Shown: in pieces, positions 41,993-50,878 of the stretch | Layout of the letters: each line of letters starts with the position of its first letter | Position numbering within the stretch: the first letter of the stretch is position 1 | Assembly (NCBI RefSeq): GCF_020169335.1 | Contig: NZ_JAIEZN010000001.1 | Span: forward strand, 513,426 to 577,425 | Reading direction: 5' to 3' | DNA from: Devosia aquimaris | GTDB lineage: Bacteria; Pseudomonadota; Alphaproteobacteria; Rhizobiales; Devosiaceae | DNA: 64,000 nt | The notes under the pieces: model-generated | What the model was told of the DNA's origin: nothing | The model's database searches: none | The model's input: only the letters and a program-made list of their open reading frames with translations | Made by a program: the position numbers and the translations under genes

Positions 41993-43660
41993 GTGACAGA
42001 CCGCCTCACCATTGCGCTCGCCCAGCTCAATCCCAAGGTTGGCGACCTGCCGGGCAATCTGGCGCTTGCCCGCAAGGCTCTGGCGGATGCGCGGGCCGCC
42101 GGCGCCGATATCCTGATGTTCTCCGAACTCTTCCTCACCGGCTATTTTCCCGATGACCTGATGTTCAAACCGCAATTTGTCAGCGAAGCCATGCAGGCTG
42201 CGCGCGACTTGGCCGCCGACACTGCCGGTTCCGACGTGGTCGTGGTGTTGCCCACGCTCTGGGCAGACCGCTCTGGCCTGCGTAATGCTGTCATCGTCGC
42301 CGAGGATGGCGAGATCATCGCCACGCGCTTCAAGCGCGAACTGCCCAATTCCGATATCTTTTACGAGAAGCGCTATTTCACCGCCGGCCCGCTGCCCGAT
42401 CCGGTGGTGATCAAGGGTGTGCCTGTGGGCATCCCTATCTGCGAGGATGTCTGGCACACCTCGGTCTGCGAGCATCTGGCCATGCGCGGGGCCGAGATCA
42501 TGCTCTGCCCCAATGGCTCACCCTATTGGACCGACAAGCAGCATATCCGCATGGAACTGGTGCGTGCCCGCGTCGCCGAAGACAATGTGCCCATGCTCTA
42601 TCTCAACCAGGTCGGCGGCCAGGACGAGATCGTCTTCGATGGCGCCTCCTTCGCCATCGAGCCGGGCAGGGGGCTGGTGCTGCAGGGCAAGTCCTTTGCC
42701 ACCGACTTCATCGTCTCCACCTGGGAGCGGCGAGACACCGGCTGGACCTGCACCGACGGCGTCGTCACGCCGCTCACCAGCACCGACGAGGCGCCCTGGC
42801 GGGCCTGTGTGCTTGGCCTGCGCGACTATGTCGGCAAGAATGGTTTCAAGCAGGTGGTGCTTGGCCTGTCGGGTGGCATTGACAGTGCCGTGGTCGCGGC
42901 GCTGGCCGTCGATGCTCTGGGTGCCGAGAACGTCCACTGCATCATGCTGCCCTATCGCTACACGTCCGAAGCAAGCCTCAAGGACGCCAAGGATTGCGCC
43001 CAGCGCCTGGGCGTCCGCTACGACGTGGTCGCCATTGGCAACCCGGTAGACGATGCGCTGGCCGAACTGGTGCCGATCTTTGGTGATCGACCGGCCGATC
43101 TGGCCGAAGAGAATATCCAGTCCCGCATGCGCGGCGTCGTGTTGATGGCCGTGTCCAACAAGCTGGGCTCGATGCTGCTCACCACCGGCAACAAGTCCGA
43201 AATGGGCGTCGGCTACGCCACCATCTATGGCGACATGAACGGCGGCTACAATCCGCTCAAGGACATGTTCAAGATGGAGGTCTATCGGCTGGCCGACTGG
43301 CGCAACCACCATCTGCCCGGCGATTGCCTGGGGCCAGAGCGCGACGTCATCCCCCAGGCCATTATCGACAAGGCTCCCAGTGCGGAGTTGCGCCCCAACC
43401 AGACCGATCAGGACAGCCTGCCGCCCTATCCGGTGCTCGATGACATCCTCACCGCCATGGTGGAGGAGGAAATGTCGTTGGCCCAGATCGTCGCGCGTGG
43501 ACACGATGAAGCGCTGGTGCGCCGCATTGAGCGCCTGCTCAACATCGCCGAATACAAGCGGCGCCAATCTGCGCCCGGGCCCAAGCTGACGCCCAAGGCC
43601 TTCGGCCTGGGCCGCAAATACCCCATCACCAACGGTTTCAAGGACCACAGCATCGGATGA
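41993..43660 (+). CDS. nadE: Glutamine-dependent NAD+ synthase
   Basis: A 555-aa fused enzyme. The N-terminal nitrilase-type glutaminase has its Glu (S-E-L-F-L-T-G-Y), Lys (F-K-R-E-L-P-N) and Cys (I-C-E-D-V-W-H) triad; ammonia passes to the C-terminal synthetase, whose PP-loop is G-L-S-G-G-I-D-S-A near residue 290. It amidates nicotinate adenine dinucleotide to NAD+. GTG 41993 has AGGA nine bases before it and matches the usual V-T-D-R-L-x-I-A-L-A-Q-L-N-P start; the frame end at 41930 does not. It overlaps gltX by ATGA. Confidence 0.95.
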   Translation: MTDRLTIALAQLNPKVGDLPGNLALARKALADARAAGADILMFSELFLTGYFPDDLMFKPQFVSEAMQAARDLAADTAGSDVVVVLPTLWADRSGLRNAVIVAEDGEIIATRFKRELPNSDIFYEKRYFTAGPLPDPVVIKGVPVGIPICEDVWHTSVCEHLAMRGAEIMLCPNGSPYWTDKQHIRMELVRARVAEDNVPMLYLNQVGGQDEIVFDGASFAIEPGRGLVLQGKSFATDFIVSTWERRDTGWTCTDGVVTPLTSTDEAPWRACVLGLRDYVGKNGFKQVVLGLSGGIDSAVVAALAVDALGAENVHCIMLPYRYTSEASLKDAKDCAQRLGVRYDVVAIGNPVDDALAELVPIFGDRPADLAEENIQSRMRGVVLMAVSNKLGSMLLTTGNKSEMGVGYATIYGDMNGGYNPLKDMFKMEVYRLADWRNHHLPGDCLGPERDVIPQAIIDKAPSAELRPNQTDQDSLPPYPVLDDILTAMVEEEMSLAQIVARGHDEALVRRIERLLNIAEYKRRQSAPGPKLTPKAFGLGRKYPITNGFKDHSIG

Positions 43661-44982
43661 CCATTGTTCGCTGGGCGCCGTCCCCCACTGGCCGCATCCA
43701 CCTTGGCAATGCGCGTCCGGCCCTGCTCAACTGGTTCTACGCCCGCCGTCATGGTGGTCGCTATGTGCTGCGCATGGATGACACCGATCTGGCCCGCTCG
43801 ACCCGCGAATTTGCCGATGGCATCGAGGTGGATCTGGCCTGGCTGGGGATCACGCCCGACCTTCTGGTCCGCCAGTCCGAGCGCACCGCGCTCTATGACG
43901 CTGCCCGCGATCGCCTGATCGCGGCTGGGCGCCTCTACCCCTGCTACGAGACCGAGGAAGAGCTGGATCGCAAGCGCTCCCGGGCCCGCCTGCTCGGCAA
44001 GCCGCCGATCTATGATCGCGCTGCGCTGGCGCTGACCGATGCTGACCGTGCCCGGCTCGAGGCCGAAGGGCGCAAGCCGCATTGGCGCTTCCGCCTCGAC
44101 GGTCGCCCCGTGCAGTTCGAGGATCTCATCAAGGGCCCGCAGACGGTCAACACCGCCTCCATGTCCGACCCGGTGCTTATCCGCGCGGACGGCAGCTATC
44201 TCTACACCCTGCCATCGGTCGTCGATGACATCGACCTGGGCGTCACCCATGTCATCCGTGGCGAGGACCATGTGTCGAACACTGGCACGCAGATCGAGAT
44301 CTTCGAGGCACTTGGTGGCGCCATCCCGATCTTTGCGCACCACAACCTGCTCACGGATGCCTCCGGACAGGGCTTTTCCAAGCGCCTGGGCAGCCAGTCC
44401 ATCGCCGATTTCCGTGACGAAGGCTATGAACCCATGGCCATCGCCATCATGGCCAGCATCACCGGCACCAGCCTGCCCATCGAGACCTATGAGACGCTCG
44501 ACGAGATCGCCAATCGGCTCGATTTCTCGATGATCTCGCACGGCTCTGCGCGTTTCGATCCGGTGGAGCTGGACAATCTCAATGCGCGCCTGCTGCACGC
44601 ACTACCCTATGCTGGCGCTGCCGCTCGTCTGTCCGCCCTGGGGCTCGAAGGCGAGGCCATGTGGCTGCTCCTCCGCGATAACCTGCGGAAATTCAACGAC
44701 ATCGCTGATTGGGCCAAGCTGGTGACCGGGCCGGTCGAACCGGTGGTCGCCGAAGAGGATCGGGATTTCCTCGCCCTGGCCAAGGCCCTGCTGCCGCCCG
44801 AGCCTTGGGACGAAACCACCTGGGGTCAGTGGACCGAAGCGCTCAAGGCGGCCACCGGCCGCAAGGGCAAGGCGCTGTTCCTGCCGCTCCGCCTGGCCCT
44901 CACCGGCCGCCACGACGGTCCCGAGCTTAAGTCCCTGCTCCCGTTGGCTGGGCGTATGGCGTGTCTGGACCGACTACCCTGA
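43657..44982 (+). CDS. gltX: Glutamyl-tRNA synthetase, short form
   Basis: A 441-aa class I synthetase. The HIGH motif appears as R-I-H-L-G-N-A-R-P-A and the KMSKS motif as F-S-K-R-L-G-S. At 441 residues it is on the short side (450-490 is usual), with a compact C-terminal anticodon domain. Many alphaproteobacteria carry two GluRS enzymes, one discriminating and one not; this looks like the short paralogue, but which tRNA it charges cannot be settled here. Translational coupling to nadE (ATGA) links two unrelated housekeeping functions. Its last 56 bases overlap the convergent DUF2865 gene. Confidence 0.92.
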   Translation: MTIVRWAPSPTGRIHLGNARPALLNWFYARRHGGRYVLRMDDTDLARSTREFADGIEVDLAWLGITPDLLVRQSERTALYDAARDRLIAAGRLYPCYETEEELDRKRSRARLLGKPPIYDRAALALTDADRARLEAEGRKPHWRFRLDGRPVQFEDLIKGPQTVNTASMSDPVLIRADGSYLYTLPSVVDDIDLGVTHVIRGEDHVSNTGTQIEIFEALGGAIPIFAHHNLLTDASGQGFSKRLGSQSIADFRDEGYEPMAIAIMASITGTSLPIETYETLDEIANRLDFSMISHGSARFDPVELDNLNARLLHALPYAGAAARLSALGLEGEAMWLLLRDNLRKFNDIADWAKLVTGPVEPVVAEEDRDFLALAKALLPPEPWDETTWGQWTEALKAATGRKGKALFLPLRLALTGRHDGPELKSLLPLAGRMACLDRLP

Positions 44983-46084
44983 CCACCTTGTCGCCGAACT
45001 GAACCAGGCGCATCTCGGCATCGGCGGCGGCGGTACTCGCCGGGCGCGAAATCGGGGTCTCGCCTGGGCCAGCCGGGCGCGGGCGCGGCAGCGGCACATC
45101 AACCAGGGCCGCCACCTGGGCCGGCTCTGCCGTTGCCATGACGGGGGCCACCCCGCGCGGATCGCGCAACGGCAGCGGGAATTGCTCCTCGCCAACCGAA
45201 ATCATGCTGCGCGTGCTGCCGTCGCTCCGCGTCGCCACGGTGATCGAGCCATCCGACTGCGGCGGCAATTTGCAGCTGGCGCCGGGGCTGGTGTCCAGCG
45301 TCGTGCGATAGGCAAAGGCCGAGGGCAGGGCGGTGTAGGGCGTCCCCGCCTGGTTGCGCATCTGCTCGGGCTCCTGGCCCGGATTGTCGTAGAAATAGAG
45401 CTCGACGGGCGTCGTCGGGCAGCTCGCCTGGCAGGTTGCCGCGTCATTGCTCACAAAGTCGGGCAGCGTTGAATAGCTGATCGGCCAGAAATAGCCGTCG
45501 CTGAGGCGGACGCAGACCGTGCGCACCGTCTGGTAGCCAAACGAACCCCAGGGGTCGCCGCCATCGACCAGCTGGCCGTCACCGAAATCGCTGCTGGCCG
45601 GGGTGCCGAAAATGCGTTCGAACAGGCCCTGTCGGTCATTGGTGACGGTCGCGCTCGAGCCACGAGCGCCACAGCCGAAGCGGGCCAGCTCCTGCAGCAC
45701 GGCTTCGCGCTGGCCGGCCACGGCATTGGCCGATTCCACCTGCTGCTCGACATCGGCTGCCACTTCGCGCAGGCGCAGCACTTCGCGCCCGATCTGCCGG
45801 CATTGCGGGGTCAGCGTCCGGCCGGCCTTGGCGTCGTCATTGCATCCGTCGCGGATATAGCGGCTCTCCATGTTCTGCACGTCACGGCGTGCCTCGCGGG
45901 CCGCCTGCGAATTGCCGCCGAGCTGGCGATAATCGCCATTGCTGTCGATCTGCCGCAGTATACTGGTCAGCCGCTCGCATTGTGCGGACTGCGCATAGGC
46001 TGTCTGTGCCTCTACGGCAAAGCCCAGGCTTGCCAGGGTCAAAATCACCAGCGCCCGCGCGCCGCGTCTGCTTAAAATCGCCAT
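44927..46084 (-). CDS. DUF2865 exported protein
   Basis: A 385-aa protein with a signal peptide cleaved near A-Y-A, an alpha-helical N-terminal part with several Cys, and the DUF2865 core: V-C-V-R-L-S-D-G-Y-F-W-P-I-S, C-Q-A-S-C-P, and V-E-L-Y-F-Y-D-N-P-G. The C-terminal third is proline/arginine-rich and probably disordered. The family is found mainly in Rhizobiales and has no known function. M-A-I-L-S-R at 46084 follows a GGGA site; the frame is open to 46114. The 3' end overlaps gltX by 56 bases, tail to tail, which is long for real genes, so the last codons deserve checking. Confidence 0.87.
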   Translation of the reverse strand: MAILSRRGARALVILTLASLGFAVEAQTAYAQSAQCERLTSILRQIDSNGDYRQLGGNSQAAREARRDVQNMESRYIRDGCNDDAKAGRTLTPQCRQIGREVLRLREVAADVEQQVESANAVAGQREAVLQELARFGCGARGSSATVTNDRQGLFERIFGTPASSDFGDGQLVDGGDPWGSFGYQTVRTVCVRLSDGYFWPISYSTLPDFVSNDAATCQASCPTTPVELYFYDNPGQEPEQMRNQAGTPYTALPSAFAYRTTLDTSPGASCKLPPQSDGSITVATRSDGSTRSMISVGEEQFPLPLRDPRGVAPVMATAEPAQVAALVDVPLPRPRPAGPGETPISRPASTAAADAEMRLVQFGDKVVRVVGPDTPYAQPTGAGT

Positions 46085-46215
46085 CGAATCCCATAGGCGC
46101 CCGTCGCGCCGCAACCGGGCCTTAAGACAACGCTAGGACCCATGGCAACACTATAGTGACAGCGCCGCCACCGTGATAGCGCTGCACGGACACACCAGGC
46201 AGGGAATGCGTCGCC

Positions 46216-47232
46216 ATGAAGCTTGCAACGCTGAAAAACGGTCGCCCGGATGGGCAATTGGTCATCGTCTCGGCAGACATGAGTCGCTGCGTGTCGGCGG
46301 GTCGCATCGCCCCGACGCTGCAGGCGGCGCTCGACGATTGGGACAAGATGGCCCCGGCGCTTGAGGATCTTGCGACCCAACTGGAAGCTGGCGCCATCGC
46401 TGGCCAGCCCTTTGATGCCGCCCTGGCGCTGGCGCCGCTGCCGCGCGCCTACCAGTGGATTGATGGCTCGGGCTATCTCAATCATCTCGAACGGGTGCGC
46501 GGCCTCAAGGGCAGCAAGGATGCCGAACTGCAGTCGGCCCGGCCGCTGCTCTACCAGGGCGCCTCTGATTCCCTCTCGGCGCCCACCGCCCCCATTCTCG
46601 CCACGGACGCCGATCTGGCGATCGATCTGGAGGCCGAGGTGGCCGTTGTGGTCTCCTTTGTTCCCATGGGCGCCGATCAGGCGACCGCTGCTGCCGCCAT
46701 CCGCTTGGTGACGGTCTGCAACGACGTGTCCCTGCGGCGCCTCGTTGCCGATGACCTGCAGAATGGCTTCGGTTTTTTTCATTCCAAGCCGTCCACGGCC
46801 TTTGCACCCCTGGTCGCCACGCCACAGTCGCTTGGCGCGGCCTGGCGCGACAATCGCCTGCATCTGCCGGTCAAGGTTGAGGTCAATGGCGCTCTGATCG
46901 GCCAGCCCAACGCCGGCACTGACATGCATTTCAGCTTCGCCGACCTCATCGTCGAGGCGGCCCGCACCCGCAACCTCGCCGCCGGCAGCATCATCGGCGG
47001 TGGCACCGTGTCCAACCAGCACGAAGAAAGCCTGCCCATCAAGCGCGATGGAATCGGTTTCGCCTGTATCGCTGAGGCGCGGACGGTCGAAAAACTCAAA
47101 TATGGTCGCGCCCGCACGCCGTTCCTGCAGCCGGGTGACACCGTGCGGATCGGCGCAATGTCCGGTGGCGTCTCAGTTTTTGGCGATATAGTTCAAAAGG
47201 TTGCGCTCACCGTTCCGCCTTTGGCGCGATAA
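46216..47232 (+). CDS. Fumarylacetoacetate hydrolase-family protein
   Basis: A 338-aa protein with the FAH catalytic fold. Metal-binding acidic residues are seen in D-L-E-A-E-V-A-V-V, with a following C-N-D-V-S-L-R segment, F-F-H-S-K-P-S and G-G-G-T-V-S-N. The N-terminal domain of about 70 residues and the K-P-S-T-A-F-A-P form resemble true fumarylacetoacetases of the tyrosine pathway more than the short decarboxylase-type members, but other C-C bond hydrolases are possible. No homogentisate or maleylacetoacetate genes are adjacent. ATG 46216 is the first in the frame. A run of seven T at 46766-46774 lies inside the gene and could cause sequencing or slippage errors. Confidence 0.87.
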   Translation: MKLATLKNGRPDGQLVIVSADMSRCVSAGRIAPTLQAALDDWDKMAPALEDLATQLEAGAIAGQPFDAALALAPLPRAYQWIDGSGYLNHLERVRGLKGSKDAELQSARPLLYQGASDSLSAPTAPILATDADLAIDLEAEVAVVVSFVPMGADQATAAAAIRLVTVCNDVSLRRLVADDLQNGFGFFHSKPSTAFAPLVATPQSLGAAWRDNRLHLPVKVEVNGALIGQPNAGTDMHFSFADLIVEAARTRNLAAGSIIGGGTVSNQHEESLPIKRDGIGFACIAEARTVEKLKYGRARTPFLQPGDTVRIGAMSGGVSVFGDIVQKVALTVPPLAR

Positions 47233-47313
47233 CATTCGCGTGTGCGCCTTGGGACTGTCACGCACCCATGCAACTCTTGCTCGCAGGCAATAGAGTTCAC
47301 GTTGAGGGTGACA

Positions 47314-47763
47314 ATGTCGTTTGGGAAGATCTCTGCATTCGCTTTGGCGGGTCTGATGGCACTGGGTGTGGCTGGCAGCTTTGCTGAAGACGCCTTTGTG
47401 GCGCCGACCGATCCGGCGGAGCTGGTTGCTGCGCGCCAGGCGCTGATGAAGGAAGACGGTGCCCTGCTCAAGAGCGCAGGCGGTCTGACCGGCGCTGAGG
47501 CTGTGACGGCCATGCAGACCCTGCTCACCAATTATTCGCATATCCCCGCACTCTTCCCCGAAGGCTCTGTGGTCGGCGACAGCGAAGCGCTCCCCGCCAT
47601 CTGGGAAAACTGGGACGCTTTTGTCGCCATCGTCGAGACCGGCAAGACCGCTGCTCAGGCCGGCGTCGCTGCTGCTGAAGCTGGCGATGCGGCTGCCTAC
47701 AACGATGCCATCAAGGCCATCGGCGCCACCTGCGGCCAGTGCCACCAGCAGTTCCGCAGCTGA
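47314..47763 (+). CDS. Cytochrome c-prime (class II cytochrome c)
   Basis: A 149-aa periplasmic protein. A signal peptide (cleavage near S-F-A) is followed by a four-helix-bundle sequence with the single haem site C-G-Q-C-H at residues 140-144, five residues from the C-terminus, as usual for cytochrome c-prime. These bind NO or CO and may protect against nitrosative stress, or act in electron transfer. M-S-F-G-K at 47314 has GAGGGTG upstream; the longer frame from 47242 lacks a plausible signal peptide. It ends at a strong terminator. Confidence 0.92.
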   Translation: MSFGKISAFALAGLMALGVAGSFAEDAFVAPTDPAELVAARQALMKEDGALLKSAGGLTGAEAVTAMQTLLTNYSHIPALFPEGSVVGDSEALPAIWENWDAFVAIVETGKTAAQAGVAAAEAGDAAAYNDAIKAIGATCGQCHQQFRS

Positions 47764-47791
47764 TCGATTTCTTTCGCCTCCAAAGCGATTG

Positions 47792-47818
47792 GGCGGCCCG
47801 CAAGGGCCGCCTTTTTTC
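47792..47818 (+). terminator. Intrinsic terminator of the cytochrome c-prime gene
   Basis: Perfect 8-bp stem (47792-47799 with 47804-47811), GCAA tetraloop, followed by TTTTTT. The remaining part of the gap to 48005 shows no gene and should hold the cysS promoter. Confidence 0.92.
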
Positions 47819-48005
47819 TTTCTGCTTGATTTTCCGCGCGGCGGCAGCCAATCATCGCTGCATGAAGTCGCAGATCATTCTGATTAACCGCTGCATTATT
47901 ACCTGCTAACCACTCGTTGGCGGCGCGGTCTTCTTCATCCCTGAACTCTGATACCAGAAGAGCCGCCTGCCAGCGCACTTTCGCTCGGGCCCAGGGACGG
48001 ACCGC

Positions 48006-49421
48006 ATGACCACGCCGCAGATTTCGCTCTACAACACGCTGACACGCACCAAGGAACGCTTCGTTCCCATCGATGCGGCCAATGTGCGCATGTATGCCTG
48101 CGGCCCCACGGTCTATGACTTTGCTCACATCGGCAACGGCCGCATGGCCATTGTGTTTGACCTGCTGTTCCGCCTGCTGCGCCAGGTCTATGGCACCGAC
48201 CACGTCACCTATGTGCGCAACATCACGGACGTGGACGACAAGATCAACGCGCGGGCTCTGCGCGACCATCCGGACCTGCCGCTCAACGAGGCCATCCGCA
48301 AGGTCACCGAGGGCACCGCAGCCCAGTATCAGAAGGACGTCAAGGCGCTGGGCTGCCTAGAACCCACCGTGCAGCCCCGGGCCACCGACAACATCGCCGA
48401 GATGCAGGCGCTGATCGGTGCGCTGGTGCAGCGTGGCCATGCCTATGCCGCCGCCGGCGAGGTGCTGTTCTCGGTGGGCTCCATGCCCGACTACGGCAAG
48501 CTCTCTGGCCGCAATCTGGAAGACAATCTGGCGGGCGCGCGTATTGCGGTGGATGCCCACAAGCAGAACCCGGCCGACTTTGTGTTGTGGAAGCAGTCGG
48601 CCGACAATGAACCCGGCTGGGACAGCCCCTGGGGGCGTGGTCGCCCCGGCTGGCATATCGAATGCTCGGCCATGAGCGAACGCTATCTTGGCCAGCTGTT
48701 CGATATCCACGGTGGCGGGCTCGACCTGATCTTCCCGCACCATGAGAATGAAATCGCCCAGTCCCGCTGCGCCCATGGCACCCATGCCATGGCCAATGTG
48801 TGGATGCACAACGGCTTCCTTCAGGTCGAAGGCCAGAAGATGAGCAAGTCGCTGGGCAATTTCTACACCATCGCCCAATTGCTCGAGACCGGCGACTTCG
48901 GCGGCCGCAAATGGCCGGGCGACGTGCTGCGCCTTGGCATGCTGATGACCCATTATCGCGAGCCCATTGATTTCACCGTCAAGCGGCTGGAAGAAGCCGA
49001 GACGCGGCTGCGCGATTGGCAGCGTGCGGCCCAGGGTGTCGACATCGCTGAGACCGACGCGCCCGATGACTCGGTCGTGCGCGAACTGGCCGACGATCTG
49101 AGCTTCCATCGCGCCAGCGTGGCGCTCGACGTCATCGCCAAGAAGGCCAACCGCGACGATGGCCAGGCGGCCAAGCGTTGCCTGGCAGCCTCGCTGCGCT
49201 TCCTCGGCTTCGGGCTCGATACGCTCCTGGCCACAGAGTCCGACAGCGCCGAACCGCCGCATCTTGCCGCCGCCATCGCCGACCGTCTGGCGGCCCTCAA
49301 TGCAAAGCAGTTCGCCGAGGCCGACCGCATCCGCAATGAACTGGCCGAGCAGGGCATCGCGTTGATGGACTACAAGGACGAGGCCGGCAACCGGCAAACC
49401 AGATGGGAGGCCAAGCGGTGA
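48006..49421 (+). CDS. cysS: Cysteinyl-tRNA synthetase
   Basis: A 471-aa class I synthetase, normal length. HIGH motif H-I-G-N-G-R, zinc-binding Cys in [17 protein letters not shown] and the H-H-E-N-E-I-A-Q-S segment, and KMSKS as K-M-S-K-S-L-G-N-F. It leads a coupled run of five genes: its stop overlaps the GTG start of the first of three GFA-fold genes, and cimA follows. Confidence 0.96.
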   Translation: MTTPQISLYNTLTRTKERFVPIDAANVRMYACGPTVYDFAHIGNGRMAIVFDLLFRLLRQVYGTDHVTYVRNITDVDDKINARALRDHPDLPLNEAIRKVTEGTAAQYQKDVKALGCLEPTVQPRATDNIAEMQALIGALVQRGHAYAAAGEVLFSVGSMPDYGKLSGRNLEDNLAGARIAVDAHKQNPADFVLWKQSADNEPGWDSPWGRGRPGWHIECSAMSERYLGQLFDIHGGGLDLIFPHHENEIAQSRCAHGTHAMANVWMHNGFLQVEGQKMSKSLGNFYTIAQLLETGDFGGRKWPGDVLRLGMLMTHYREPIDFTVKRLEEAETRLRDWQRAAQGVDIAETDAPDDSVVRELADDLSFHRASVALDVIAKKANRDDGQAAKRCLAASLRFLGFGLDTLLATESDSAEPPHLAAAIADRLAALNAKQFAEADRIRNELAEQGIALMDYKDEAGNRQTRWEAKR

Positions 49422-49900
49422 CGACACCTGTGCATGCCTATACGGGCGGCTGCCAATGCGGCGCCGTGCGGTTCAGCGTCACCCGGCTGGGGCGCCCCTC
49501 GATCTGCCATTGCCGCATGTGCCAGAAGGCCTTTGGCGGCTTCTTCGGGCCGCTGGTGACGGCGCACAATGCACGCTGGACACGGGGGGAACCCAAGTGG
49601 TTCCAGTCCTCCAATGCTGCTCGCCGCGCATTCTGCGGCGACTGCGGCACGCCCCTGGCCTATGAGACCCGCTTCGGGCTCGAACTGGCCATCGGCGCGT
49701 TTGATGACCCCACGGTCGCCGCCCCCGTCATCCAGGTCAATCTCACCGATCGCCTGCCGTTCTTTCACGATCTGACGGCGCTGCCGGAACGCACGGACGC
49801 GCCTGATGAATGGCGCGACTTCCTCGCCGGCATCCATTCCAATCAGCATCCGGACCATGACACCGATGATTGGCCGCCGCGTGGAGGCAGCAATGGTTGA
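49418..49900 (+). CDS. GFA/CENP-V-family zinc protein, copy 1 of 3
   Basis: A 160-aa protein of the Gfa (glutathione-dependent formaldehyde-activating) fold. Zinc-binding Cys appear as [18 protein letters not shown] and [11 protein letters not shown] 49418 lies seven bases after GGGAGG and overlaps the cysS stop as GTGA; the earlier ATG at 49403 would contain that ribosome-binding site. The C-terminal tail Q-H-P-D-x-D-T-x-x-W-P is shared by all three copies. Real formaldehyde-glutathione activity has been doubted for this family, so its function is uncertain. Confidence 0.9.
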   Translation: MTTPVHAYTGGCQCGAVRFSVTRLGRPSICHCRMCQKAFGGFFGPLVTAHNARWTRGEPKWFQSSNAARRAFCGDCGTPLAYETRFGLELAIGAFDDPTVAAPVIQVNLTDRLPFFHDLTALPERTDAPDEWRDFLAGIHSNQHPDHDTDDWPPRGGSNG

Positions 49901-50384
49901 GAGCTGGTCCGGCGGCTGCCAGTGCGGAGCGGTGCGCTATCGCTTTACCGAAAAGCCCCGCGGCGCGCATATCTGCCATTGTCGCATGTGCCAGAAGGCC
50001 TTCGGCGGTTTTTATGCCCCACTGGTTGGCGGACCTGTGGGCAGCTTTACCGTCACGCGCGGCGAAATCACACTGTTCCGCTCCTCCGATCAGGTGGAAC
50101 GCGGCTTCTGTCGCGACTGCGGCACGCCCCTCAGCTTTGCCTATATCGATGGCGACTGGATGAGCGTTTCAATCGGCTCATTGGACAACCCAGATGCTTT
50201 TCCGCCCAAGGACCAGCATGGCACCGAAAGCCGTCTGAGCTGGGCCAATGGCGTTGGCGCGCTTCCCGATGTCGCCCCTACCGAGGACCGGCATCCCGAA
50301 ACGGCGGCCTTTATCAGGTCCACCAACCATCAGCATCCCGATCACGATACGCTTGTCTGGCCACCGCAGGAGTCCAAGCCATGA
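49893..50384 (+). CDS. GFA/CENP-V-family zinc protein, copy 2 of 3
   Basis: A 163-aa paralogue with the same Cys pattern: C-Q-C, C-H-C-R-M-C and C-R-D-C-G-T-P-L. The ATG at 49893 lies six bases after GGAGG and overlaps the preceding gene by eight bases. The shared motif [11 protein letters not shown] is almost identical to copy 1, and the C-terminal tail ends N-H-Q-H-P-D-H-D-T-x-x-W-P-P. It is probably made in a fixed ratio with its neighbours by translational coupling. Substrate unknown. Confidence 0.9.
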   Translation: MVESWSGGCQCGAVRYRFTEKPRGAHICHCRMCQKAFGGFYAPLVGGPVGSFTVTRGEITLFRSSDQVERGFCRDCGTPLSFAYIDGDWMSVSIGSLDNPDAFPPKDQHGTESRLSWANGVGALPDVAPTEDRHPETAAFIRSTNHQHPDHDTLVWPPQESKP

Positions 50385-50875
50385 CCGGCGACGCCTATCG
50401 GTTTCACGAACGCAGCGGTGGCTGCCAATGCGGCGCCATCCGCTTCCACTCCAAACAGCTGCGCGACAATGCCCATGTCTGCCACTGCCGCATGTGCCAG
50501 AAGGCCGCCGGCAATCTTTTTGCCGCGCTCGTCGGCGTGCGCCACGAGCATCTGACCTGGACGCGCGGCACGCCCGCCGAATTCATGAGTTCCGACCTCG
50601 CCGCCCGCGGCTATTGCCGCGATTGTGGCACCCCACTCTACTATCGCTCCGTGGGGGGCGAGCATGTCTCGATCTCCATTGGCGCCTTTGACGATCCGGC
50701 CTCCATTCCGTTGCAGTTCCAGCTCGGCATGGAGGGCAAGCACCCCTCGCTCGATCATCTGCCCGAGATCGAGCAGGTCGGCACCACCGAGCAGGCCATG
50801 CCCGACGAAGTGGCCGCCATCTTCAAGTCCAACCACCAGCATCCCGACCGCGACACCCAGCGCTGGCCCGAGTAA
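50381..50875 (+). CDS. GFA/CENP-V-family zinc protein, copy 3 of 3
   Basis: A 164-aa third paralogue, with [15 protein letters not shown] and C-R-D-C-G-T-P-L. ATG 50381 overlaps the preceding stop (ATGA) and has GGAG eight bases upstream. It is the most divergent of the three after the C-R-M-C segment (A-G-N-L-F in place of F-G-G-F), and its C-terminal half carries E-Q-V-G-T-T-E-Q-A-M-P. The tail N-H-Q-H-P-D-R-D-T-x-x-W-P is kept. cimA starts three bases after its stop. Confidence 0.9.
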   Translation: MTGDAYRFHERSGGCQCGAIRFHSKQLRDNAHVCHCRMCQKAAGNLFAALVGVRHEHLTWTRGTPAEFMSSDLAARGYCRDCGTPLYYRSVGGEHVSISIGAFDDPASIPLQFQLGMEGKHPSLDHLPEIEQVGTTEQAMPDEVAAIFKSNHQHPDRDTQRWPE

Positions 50876-50878
50876 GTC

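Noticed and set aside
47697-48269. 190-aa minus-strand frame over the cytochrome terminator and cysS start
   Set aside because: It crosses a strong plus-strand intrinsic terminator and overlaps cysS; no recognisable motif.
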